From Nocardia gamkensis NBRC 108242 (GTDB taxonomy: Bacteria > Actinomycetota > Actinomycetes > Mycobacteriales > Mycobacteriaceae): a DNA stretch of 64,000 nt. Of this stretch, positions 53,995 through 61,795 are shown in pieces; the first letter of the stretch is position 1; every line of letters starts with the position of its first letter. The notes below the pieces were generated by a model. The model ran no database searches. It had not been told where the DNA came from and was given only the letters and a program-made list of their open reading frames with translations. Made by a program: the position numbers and the translations under genes. Location: assembly GCF_001612985.1 (NCBI RefSeq), contig NZ_BDBM01000034.1, positions 1 to 64,000 of the forward strand, read 5' to 3'.

Positions 53995-54871
53995 CCGGCG
54001 ATTGCTGCGCGGCGAATCCGCCCTCGACGGCCCGGCCCGCGAACTCGAGGATGGTCGGCCGGTTGTCGTCGGCCCGCCACGCCACGGCCAGCTCGCACGG
54101 TGCGAGCCCCGACACGGGACGCGCGGTCAGCCCCGGCCAGCGGTACATCGGCACGTTGTTCTCGGCGAGCAGGCACACGCCGAGGCCGAGGCTCACGGCC
54201 TCCAGCTTGTCCTCGGCGGTCGCGGCCTCGGCGCCGATCTTCGGCGGACGGCCTGCGCGTCCGTCGTTGCCGAGCCAGAAATCGCGCACCGCACCGGCTT
54301 CGGTGGGCAGCGCGACGAACGGTTCGTCAAGCAGATCGGCGAACTCGATGGTCTCCGAGACGGCCAGCGGGTGGTTCTCCGGCAGCAGCACCCACCGCGG
54401 TTCGGTGCGCAGCACCTGCCAGCGATAGCGGCTCTGGTCCGGCAGCGGCAGCCAGACCAGAGCGAGGTCGGCCTGGCGTCCGGCGAGCCCGCTGGAGGGA
54501 TCGGTCCATGAAGCGGCGTGCAGTGCGAGGCGATGCCCGCTCGCGCTCTCCAGATCGCTGAGCAGACCGCGGCCCAGCGCGGACTGGATGCCGACGCGCA
54601 ACACCTCGCCCGCCTCCTGGAGCGAGACGTTGGTGACCTCCCACAGCTCCAGGATCTTGCGGGCGCCTTCGAGCAGTTCCTTGCCCGCGACGGTCAGTGC
54701 GACACTGCGCTGGTTGCGGTCGAACAGGACCACGTCGAGCTGACGTTCCAGCTGACGGATCTGACGCGACAGGGTGGGTTGAGCGATGTGCAGCCGCTGA
54801 GCGGCGTTGGTGAAGTGCAGTTCCTCAGCGACGGCGACGAAATACCGCAGGTCGCGCAAATGCGGGTCCAT
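53984..54871 (-). CDS. LysR-family transcriptional regulator
   Basis: A 295-aa regulator. The winged HTH at residues 1-60 (LRYFVAVAEELHFTNAAQRLHIAQPTLSRQIRQLE) is textbook, and a periplasmic-binding-type effector domain fills residues 90-290. The target is not obvious. Convergent with the amidase-like gene and followed upstream by a long gene-free stretch. Confidence 0.92.
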   Translation of the reverse strand: MDPHLRDLRYFVAVAEELHFTNAAQRLHIAQPTLSRQIRQLERQLDVVLFDRNQRSVALTVAGKELLEGARKILELWEVTNVSLQEAGEVLRVGIQSALGRGLLSDLESASGHRLALHAASWTDPSSGLAGRQADLALVWLPLPDQSRYRWQVLRTEPRWVLLPENHPLAVSETIEFADLLDEPFVALPTEAGAVRDFWLGNDGRAGRPPKIGAEAATAEDKLEAVSLGLGVCLLAENNVPMYRWPGLTARPVSGLAPCELAVAWRADDNRPTILEFAGRAVEGGFAAQQSPVSV

Positions 54872-55299
54872 AGCCCCTTGCTATCAGAATCAGTCCGGAA
54901 TTTCCAGGCTTATCAGGCCGAAAAGTTCGGATACGGGTGCCGAAACAGTCGGCAGGTTTGTTAGGGACAGCATATTGCCTGCGATGGTGTTGCGCATCAA
55001 CCGGTTGGCGAATTCTCGGCATGCGTGCAGCTGTTGCCCTCCTGTCGTCACAGTTGGGCAGTTGACCAGCATGAATGAGGTCTTTCCCGGAGGGGTAATG
55101 GCGGATTGTGGCCATCACTGCGGGCGCCGATCACCGGCTGAGGATTTGCCGCTGGCCGTCCGGTCGATGTAATCGAGACCTCGCGTGATTTTCCTCACAT
55201 GACTGGGGCGAACGGCGCTCGAAGTGTTGCTCGCGGTACAAAGCGAGGCGCCGCGACCGAGACGAATCCCGGCCGCGACGCCTCGGCTCCGCGCTGTGT
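54872..55299. other. Gene-free stretch upstream of the LysR gene
   Basis: About 430 bases with no supported gene. It should hold the promoter of the LysR gene and the 3' end of the SDR transcript. Slightly lower GC near 54890-55010. No clear dyad was found. Confidence 0.4.
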
Positions 55300-56133
55300 T
55301 CACACCCCGCGGGCGCGCTCCTCGTAGGCCTTGCGCTTGTCCGCGTCGACGTCGGCGAGGAAGGCGCGGCCGGACCCGAGCGCCCGGCCGATGCCGTCCC
55401 CGACCGCTTCCGGCAGCAGCCCGACGAACTGGGAGATGAACCCGGCCACCGCGGTCACCCTGACCTTCGACTTCGGTGCGACGATCAGCTTCGCGACGGC
55501 GTCGGCGATCTCCTCCGGTTCGGCGGCGCGCATCAGCTTGGGCGCGGTGACGCCGGAGCCCAATTCGGTGTTGGTCAGCGTGGGCAGCACCGAGGAGAAG
55601 CGCACCCCGGTGCCGCGGTACTCCTCCCGCAGCGTGTCGGTGAAACCCAGTACCGCGTGCTTGCTGGCGTTGTAGGTGGCCAGACCCGGGATGTGGGCCT
55701 CACCGGCCAGCGAGGCGATGTTGATGATGTGCCCGCTGCCGCGCGGCAGCATCCGGCGCAGCGCCAGTTTGGAGCCCAGGATCACGCCATAGACGTTGAT
55801 GTCCAGGATGCGCTTTGTCAGCGGATCCGGCTCGTCCACCAGCTTGCCGGTCGGCATGATGCCCGCGTTGTTGATCAGCACGTCGATCGGGCCGAGGGTG
55901 CGCTCCACCTCGTCCAGGAACCCGTCGAACGAATCCTGATCGGTCACGTCGAGCCTGCCGTAGAGCTCGAAGCCGCGTGCCGTGCCCGACTCCTTGACCG
56001 TGGTCTCGTCGATGTCGCCGATCGCGATCCGGGCGCCGAGGGCTTGCAGCGCGGTCGCGGTGGCGAGCCCGATGCCGCGCGCGCCACCGGTGATGACGAC
56101 GACCTTGCCGCGGATCTGCTTCGCTTCGGTCAC
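55300..56133 (-). CDS. Short-chain dehydrogenase/reductase
   Basis: A 277-aa classical SDR. Coenzyme motif TGGARGIG near residue 16, NNAG near 90, and catalytic Ser and YNASK (ATYNASKHAV) are present. An Asp after beta2 (IGDIDE) favours NAD(H). A C-terminal helical tail of about 30 residues extends the core. GTG 56133 overlaps the stop of the aldehyde dehydrogenase gene (GTGA), so the two probably oxidise an alcohol and then its aldehyde, or act in sequence on one compound. Confidence 0.9.
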   Translation of the reverse strand: MTEAKQIRGKVVVITGGARGIGLATATALQALGARIAIGDIDETTVKESGTARGFELYGRLDVTDQDSFDGFLDEVERTLGPIDVLINNAGIMPTGKLVDEPDPLTKRILDINVYGVILGSKLALRRMLPRGSGHIINIASLAGEAHIPGLATYNASKHAVLGFTDTLREEYRGTGVRFSSVLPTLTNTELGSGVTAPKLMRAAEPEEIADAVAKLIVAPKSKVRVTAVAGFISQFVGLLPEAVGDGIGRALGSGRAFLADVDADKRKAYEERARGV

Positions 56134-57731
56134 TTGTCGTCTCCCTTCAGCTTCAGCAGGGCCGGAAGGTCGAGGCGGCGTAGGCCGCGCGCCCCCGCCG
56201 CACGCATCGCGCCGAGTGCGAACAGCAGCTTCGGCATCGAGTACGGGTACCAGAACAGTTCCTTCTGCTGGGTCGGCAGGATCGGCGTGGTGATCGCCTG
56301 CTGACGGCAGTACTTGCGCACGCCGTTCGCGCCGCCCCAGCGGGCGCCGACACCGGACAGGCCCCAGCCGCCCATCGGCAGGGCATAGCTGAACAGGTTG
56401 GCGAAGACGTCGTTGATGTTGACCGCACCGGCGTTGAGTTGCCGGGCGATCCGCTCGCCCCGCTCCTTGTCGCCGGTCCACACCGACGCCGAGAGGCCGT
56501 AGACGGAGTCGTTGGCCAGCCGTACCGCCTCGGACTCATCGGCCACCTTCATCACCGGCAGCGTCGGGCCGAAGGTCTCCTCGGTGACGCAGGACATGGA
56601 GTGATCGACGTCCACCAGCACGGTCGGCTCGAAGGCGGTGCCGAATCCGGCCCGCTTGCCGCCGGTGAGGACCTTGGCGCCCGCCGCGACGGCCTCCTCG
56701 ACGTGGCGTTGCACGATCGCCACCTGGTTCTCGTTGGCCAGCGCTCCCACGTCGTATTTGGAATCACGTCCGTCCAAGCCCTGGCGCAGCGCCTTGACGT
56801 TGGCGGTGAGCTTGGCGACGAACTCGTCGTACACCGGCGCCTCGACGTACACCCGCTCCACCGAGATGCAGACCTGGCCGGAGTTGAACATGCCGCCGAA
56901 GGCGATGCCGTGCGCGGCGCGCTCGAGGTCGGCGTCGGCCAAGACGATGGCGGGGTCCTTGCCGCCCAGTTCCAGGCTGTACGGCACCATCCGTTCCACG
57001 CAGGCGGCGGCGATCTTGCGGCCGGTCGCGGTGGAGCCGGTGAACTGGATGTAGTCGGCGTTGCCGACCACGGCCGCTCCGGTCGCGCCCGCGCCGGTGA
57101 CCACCGCGAAGACCGGCGGCGCGCCGATCTCGGCCCAGCCCTTGGCCAGTTCGAGCGCCGAGAGCGGGGTCACCTCGGAGGGCTTGAGGATGACGGCCGC
57201 CCCGGCGGAGAGAGCGGGGAAGACGTCCATCACCGGCATGGCCAACGGGAAATTCCACGGTGTGATGACGCCGACCACCGGATAGGGCCGGTAGACCGTG
57301 GTCAGCCGCTTGACGCGGGCCAGCGGGCTGTGCGGCGACGGGTGATCGTCGGCCAGGAACTTCGCCGCGCGGCGGGCGTAGTAGCCGATCAGATCGGTCG
57401 CGAAACCGGGGTCGATCAGGGCGTCCACCCGGGGCTTCGCGGTCTCCGACTGCAATACGGTGGCCAGCCGGTCGGTGTTGTCGATCAACCAGTCCTGGAA
57501 CTTCAGCAGCCAGACCTTGCGTCCTTCGGGGCCGATCGCCTCCCATTCGGGCTGATACAGCCGCAGTTCACGGACCTTGGCCGCGACCGCGTCCGCGGTC
57601 TCGTCCGGCACCGTGCCGACGACCTCGCCCGTGCCGGGATTGCGCACCTCGATGACGGCGGGACCGTCCTTCTTCGCGGTCGTTTCGCGTGCCTGCGCCT
57701 CGGTCGCGGGCGCTGGTTCGGTGTTGGTCAC
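56130..57731 (-). CDS. Aldehyde dehydrogenase
   Basis: A 533-aa NAD(P)-dependent aldehyde dehydrogenase. ITPWNFPLAMP, the FTGSTATG coenzyme loop, the general base Glu in LELGGKDP and the catalytic Cys in NSGQVC are intact. The extra C-terminus (FWYPYSMPKLLFALGAMRAAGA) is typical of long actinobacterial succinate-semialdehyde/coniferyl-type enzymes. GTG with GGGAGA six bases upstream. First gene of the ALDH-SDR pair, divergent from a PucR-type regulator. Confidence 0.92.
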   Translation of the reverse strand: MTNTEPAPATEAQARETTAKKDGPAVIEVRNPGTGEVVGTVPDETADAVAAKVRELRLYQPEWEAIGPEGRKVWLLKFQDWLIDNTDRLATVLQSETAKPRVDALIDPGFATDLIGYYARRAAKFLADDHPSPHSPLARVKRLTTVYRPYPVVGVITPWNFPLAMPVMDVFPALSAGAAVILKPSEVTPLSALELAKGWAEIGAPPVFAVVTGAGATGAAVVGNADYIQFTGSTATGRKIAAACVERMVPYSLELGGKDPAIVLADADLERAAHGIAFGGMFNSGQVCISVERVYVEAPVYDEFVAKLTANVKALRQGLDGRDSKYDVGALANENQVAIVQRHVEEAVAAGAKVLTGGKRAGFGTAFEPTVLVDVDHSMSCVTEETFGPTLPVMKVADESEAVRLANDSVYGLSASVWTGDKERGERIARQLNAGAVNINDVFANLFSYALPMGGWGLSGVGARWGGANGVRKYCRQQAITTPILPTQQKELFWYPYSMPKLLFALGAMRAAGARGLRRLDLPALLKLKGDDK

Positions 57732-57820
57732 TGCTGTTCTCCCACTGACGTTGTGTTGAACCGCGGTCTGCTGACTGCTGTGAGGCAGGCCACTGAACTA
57801 TGATCGTGACACAATCCGAA

Positions 57821-57922
57821 CCAAGTTTCTTGGCCCGAATTGTCAAGGAAAATGGGCAAATTTGTTTTCTTGGTACAAAGAATGACGAAGTATCCGCCGA
57901 GTCTGAAGTATCCGCCGAGTCG
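57821..57922. promoter_or_regulatory. Divergent promoter region with palindrome and 18-bp tandem repeat
   Basis: CCAAGTTTCTTGG (57821-57833) is a perfect dyad, and TTTTCTTGG recurs at 57865-57873. Two back-to-back 18-base copies of GAAGTATCCGCCGAGTCK lie at 57887-57904 and 57905-57922, ending 12 bases before the regulator's start. The area is AT-rich. Binding by the adjacent PucR-type regulator is likely. Confidence 0.55.
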
Positions 57923-57934
57923 AAGGAGAGCGCG

Positions 57935-59248
57935 ATGACCGGTGGTCCGCCGCGGGGCGGCGCGGTCCGGCCGAGCCCGGCTCCCGACGAAGTGCGCGAA
58001 TGGCTGGCCGAATACGTCTACGAGACGACACGCGCGGAAGTACTGGAGCGGATCGTCACCCGGCTCGACGACGTGATCATCGCGCGCATCCCCGAACTCG
58101 CCGATCGCGATATGCGCCGCGACCTCGCGGCCAGCACCCGGGCGCACGCCAGGATCGTGCTCAGCCGCCTGGCCAGCGACGCCTTCGAGTTCTCGCTGCC
58201 GGAGGAGGCGCACGCGTTCGCGCGCAGCGTGGCCCGGCGCGGCTTCGAACTGCGGCTGCTGCTGCGGGTCTATCACGTGGGCATGGAAGCGGTGCTGGAC
58301 TACATGACCGAGGTCGTCGAGCAGCGGCAGGCCACGCCGGAACTCGAGCGCGTGGTGCTGCTGCGGCTGTTCGAGCGGGCCACGAAGTGGATCAGCACCT
58401 CGGTCGAGTTGCTCACCGACACCTACATGGAGGAGCGCGAGCAGGTCTTGCGCGCCGCGCTCAACCGGCGCGCCGAGACGGTGCGCGCCCTGCTGGACGG
58501 CGACGACGTGGACGTCGAGCAGGCGTCGGTGCGGCTGGGATACCGCCTGTCGCAGCGGCACCTGGCCTTCGTGCTGTGGACCGACGAGCCGACCGGCGAG
58601 CCCACCGGTGCGGACGCGGAGGCGACCGGGCTGCTGGATCGGGTCGCGGCGCGGCTTGCCGCGGCACTGGGCAGCGCGCGGGTGCTCACCGTTGCGTCCG
58701 GCGCCAGCGCGATGTGGGCGTGGGCGGGTACGGACGACGGAGAACACGGCGCCGAGCTCGCGGCGCCGGGCGAAGTGGAGCGGCTGGCCGCGGTGCAGGT
58801 CGAGGCGCCGGTGCGGGTGGCGTTCGGCGTTCCGGCCGGGGGGATCGCGGGCTTCCGCCGCAGTCATCGTGAGGCGGTCGCCGCGCGGCAGGTCGCCGAG
58901 CGCGCGCCCGCGGGCGGCCCTCGGGTCACGGGCTATCGAACGGTGGAGATCGCCTATCTCGCCGGCGCGGACGAAGCGGCCATGCGCGGGCTGGTCGAGC
59001 GGGAACTCGGCGCACTGGCCGGGCGGGACGCGCACGCCGCGCGGCTGCGCGAGACGCTGCACGCCTATCTGCGCAGCCAACGCAGCCCGGAGGCCACCGC
59101 GAAAGTACTCGGTGTGCACAAGAACACGGTCCGCTACCGCGTGCAGCGGATCGAACAACTACTGGGATATCCGATCGAGGAGCGTGGCCTGCCGCTGGAG
59201 ATCGCGCTGGTGTGCGTCGCCGTCTACGGCACGGACGCCCTGCCCTGA
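57935..59248 (+). CDS. PucR-type transcriptional regulator
   Basis: A 437-aa regulator with a long N-terminal sensor region, a GGDEF-like middle part and a C-terminal PucR HTH (ETLHAYLRSQRSPEATAKVLGVHKNTVRYRVQRIEQLLG). Such regulators usually activate a divergent catabolic operon, here aldehyde dehydrogenase and SDR. ATG 57935 with AAGGAGA upstream is chosen; the longer frame from 57800 would begin in the repeat region. Confidence 0.9.
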   Translation: MTGGPPRGGAVRPSPAPDEVREWLAEYVYETTRAEVLERIVTRLDDVIIARIPELADRDMRRDLAASTRAHARIVLSRLASDAFEFSLPEEAHAFARSVARRGFELRLLLRVYHVGMEAVLDYMTEVVEQRQATPELERVVLLRLFERATKWISTSVELLTDTYMEEREQVLRAALNRRAETVRALLDGDDVDVEQASVRLGYRLSQRHLAFVLWTDEPTGEPTGADAEATGLLDRVAARLAAALGSARVLTVASGASAMWAWAGTDDGEHGAELAAPGEVERLAAVQVEAPVRVAFGVPAGGIAGFRRSHREAVAARQVAERAPAGGPRVTGYRTVEIAYLAGADEAAMRGLVERELGALAGRDAHAARLRETLHAYLRSQRSPEATAKVLGVHKNTVRYRVQRIEQLLGYPIEERGLPLEIALVCVAVYGTDALP

Positions 59249-59256
59249 ACCGCCGG

Positions 59257-59520
59257 CTAGTCGCCCACGGCTTCGCGGGCGGCGATGCGGCGCAGCGGTG
59301 GCTCGGTGGTCGGCGCCACCCTCCGGTCGGGTAACTCGGTGAGCAAGGTGGTTGTCGCCTCTGCGATGGCCGCGACGGCCTTGTCGACGGCCGCTTTGGT
59401 GGTCGAGCTCAGGCCGGACACGCCACCGACCTTGCGCACGTACTGCAGTGCGGCGGCATAGATTTCCTGCTCGGTTGCGGCAGGTTCCAAACCACGCAGG
59501 ACGGTGATGTTTCTACACAT
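59257..59520 (-). CDS. DUF2277 protein
   Basis: An 87-aa protein matching DUF2277: MCRNITVL at the N-terminus, EPAATEQEIYAAALQYVRKVGG and a helical tail. Function unknown. It ends 8 bases from the convergent regulator gene. Confidence 0.85.
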   Translation of the reverse strand: MCRNITVLRGLEPAATEQEIYAAALQYVRKVGGVSGLSSTTKAAVDKAVAAIAEATTTLLTELPDRRVAPTTEPPLRRIAAREAVGD

Positions 59521-59679
59521 GCGAGCACACTAGCCCCAGATCACGACATGCGTCAGGGCAAGAAGTCACCGAGGCCGAAATCGTTTCGCCCGCGGGACGC
59601 CCCAGGGTCCGCGGCGGCGACATCGGCGCCATCCGCGAATACCGCGCGTCGGCCGCGCGGGATGGGGAACAATCGGGGC

Positions 59680-60513
59680 ATGTCTTCGCGCGGTGTACCC
59701 ACCTTGACGACCTTTCCGTACGCGGAGCTGGACGAGCGGGAGGAAGATCATTGGTCCGGCGCCGCGGTAACCGACGACGAATTGCGGGCGTTGGCCCTCG
59801 GCGCCTTCTACTCGGCGCGCTGGGACGCGTTCCACGACGCGCTGCTGCTCGGCCCGGAACGGGCGCATCCGCTCGGCGATCGGCGCGAGCTGGCCATCGA
59901 TACGCTCACCGGTGCGTGGGGCATCACCGACGGCACCGAGGCGCAGGCGTCGATGGAGCAGTTGCTCGACGGCATGCACGCCCCGCTCTACGCGCTGGTG
60001 CACCCGTTGGTGACGGCCTCGATCAACGCCAGCGAGCGCGATCGGTTCGGTGAGCGCGCCGACCGGCACCGGGCGTTCCTGCGGCAGGTCGGCGCGTTCC
60101 GGGGGATGGACAATCCGGAGGCGCTGGTCCGCGACTACGACATCTGGTCGCAGGCGATCAAGATCGGATTCACCGACCATCTGACGCGGCCGCTGCCCAG
60201 CGACATCCACGCCTGGGATCTGGCCCGGGTGGTCGCGGTGGCCAGGATGGCCTACACGGCCGGGTACCTCGATGCCGACGTGGCTTGGAGTTATCTGGCG
60301 CGCGCACTGCCGCTGGCGCAGAGCAAGTACCGCAACTGGCGCCAGTTCGGCGACGCCTATCTCACCGGCTGGACCTATTGGCAGGCCTGTGAGGACCTGG
60401 CGGAGCTGAAGAACGGCGGCGTCGACCGCCGCAAGGAGTTGCTGCGGCTGTGGCTGCGCCCGACCAGCCCGTGGCGGCGGATCGCGCTGAACTCAGTTCC
60501 CGTCGGGGAGTGA
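59680..60513 (+). CDS. DUF1266 protein
   Basis: A 277-aa soluble protein of the DUF1266 type: AWGITDGTEAQASMEQLL, DIHAWDLARVVAVARMAYTAGYLD, YRNWRQFGDAYLTGWTYWQ. Function unknown. Two in-frame ATGs (59662 and 59680) are possible. Its end overlaps the convergent PH-like gene by 21 bases. Confidence 0.82.
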   Translation: MSSRGVPTLTTFPYAELDEREEDHWSGAAVTDDELRALALGAFYSARWDAFHDALLLGPERAHPLGDRRELAIDTLTGAWGITDGTEAQASMEQLLDGMHAPLYALVHPLVTASINASERDRFGERADRHRAFLRQVGAFRGMDNPEALVRDYDIWSQAIKIGFTDHLTRPLPSDIHAWDLARVVAVARMAYTAGYLDADVAWSYLARALPLAQSKYRNWRQFGDAYLTGWTYWQACEDLAELKNGGVDRRKELLRLWLRPTSPWRRIALNSVPVGE

Positions 60514-61437
60514 GCGCAGGATCCCGCGGCCGTAGCGCTGGAACTGGGCGTCGTCGACCATGCCGAGGGAGTGCCGCTCGACCAGCAGTTCCCACTCCGA
60601 GTACAACTGGGCCACACCGGGATCGGCGGAGCCCGCGGCGCCGTCGGCGGACTCCCGGCGCACCGCGAAGTTCACCGCGCAGGTGACCCGATCGGTGTCG
60701 GCGCGGTCGGCGCCCGAGAAATGTAGCGTCCGGCTGCCGTCGTGCACCTCGATGCCGGTCGCGCCGCGTCCGGGACCGATCTCGCCGCGGCCCGCGGCCG
60801 GGGTGTCGGTGACCCGGGCCCACACGATCACCGGAATCGGGAGTTCGTGCGCGTAGCGGCCGTCGCCGATGGCGATGAACAGCAGCCGCGCCGTGGTCGC
60901 GGCGAGCAGGCCGGAACCGCTGCCCGCGGGCGGGTGCGCCACCGCGATCGCGGTCTCCAGGACGTACTCGTCCGGCGTCACGTAACGATGCAGAGCCGCT
61001 ATCGCCTGCTTCGCGTCGCGGCGGGGGGACATCCTGCGCGTCGCCCGCTCCACGTCGGCGCGGATGGGACCGCCGCGGCCCCAGGTGGGCGCGGGCGGGC
61101 ACAGATCCGGCGCCGCGACGTCGATGCGCTGGGTGGCCATGATCTGCCTGTTGAGCCGGTCGACGATCTCGGTGGCCGCCGGAACGTCGTGTTCGGCGAT
61201 CAGGACCGGCAGCGGGGTGCGGTCCGCGGGCACGCCGGTGAGCACGGGCGTCGGGTAACGCAGATAGATCTCGATGACGACCGCGTCGTCCGCGCGCCGG
61301 TTCAGCCGGACCTTCAGCAGGTCGGAGACCGGGACATCGAGCACGCGCTCGCCGTCGGACCCGGGTCGCAGGACGATCAGCCTGCCGCCGCCGTGACGCA
61401 GTATCGCTGTGGGTGTCCGTAACTCGACTATGTCCAT
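60493..61437 (-). CDS. PH-like/SHOCT-type hypothetical protein
   Basis: A 314-aa soluble protein. Two beta-rich halves (DIVELRTPTAILRHGGGRLIVL at the start and TTARLLFIAIGDGRYAHELPI later) resemble bacterial PH-like domains, and the end (LLVERHSLGMVDDAQFQRYGRGIL) resembles a SHOCT helix pair. This is a resemblance, not a firm match. Convergent and overlapping with the DUF1266 gene. Confidence 0.65.
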   Translation of the reverse strand: MDIVELRTPTAILRHGGGRLIVLRPGSDGERVLDVPVSDLLKVRLNRRADDAVVIEIYLRYPTPVLTGVPADRTPLPVLIAEHDVPAATEIVDRLNRQIMATQRIDVAAPDLCPPAPTWGRGGPIRADVERATRRMSPRRDAKQAIAALHRYVTPDEYVLETAIAVAHPPAGSGSGLLAATTARLLFIAIGDGRYAHELPIPVIVWARVTDTPAAGRGEIGPGRGATGIEVHDGSRTLHFSGADRADTDRVTCAVNFAVRRESADGAAGSADPGVAQLYSEWELLVERHSLGMVDDAQFQRYGRGILRSLPDGN

Positions 61438-61795
61438 ACCCCCTGCGCTCGTGTCTGGTCTGCGGCGCTCCCGGGGCCTTCGTGGTTTGCGAGCTACCGC
61501 CTACGTGCCCGTCGCTCGCGCCGCGATGTTGTGTCGTCGCTCACGATAGGCCGAACATGCCATGATTGTTGCCACTTGGAGGAAGCCGGACCGGGGACAT
61601 CGGGAACCACCGTCGTTCCCCGGCCGTTTACCTCGTTAACTGCACCTGCAGCCGAACTGTGCGATGTATCGAGTAGACCGTACGCGGTAACGTGGCTTGT
61701 CCGCATCCGAACCCCGCGGAACCGGACGCGCCAGATGCATCGCTAGGCAAGAACCGGAGACACCGGAAAGGACTGGCCGCCCCGGCCGACGCTCT
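61438..61795. other. Promoter region of ftsH
   Basis: About 360 bases without a supported gene, between the minus-strand PH-like gene and ftsH. It should hold both promoters. An AT-richer patch lies near 61545-61580. Confidence 0.45.
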
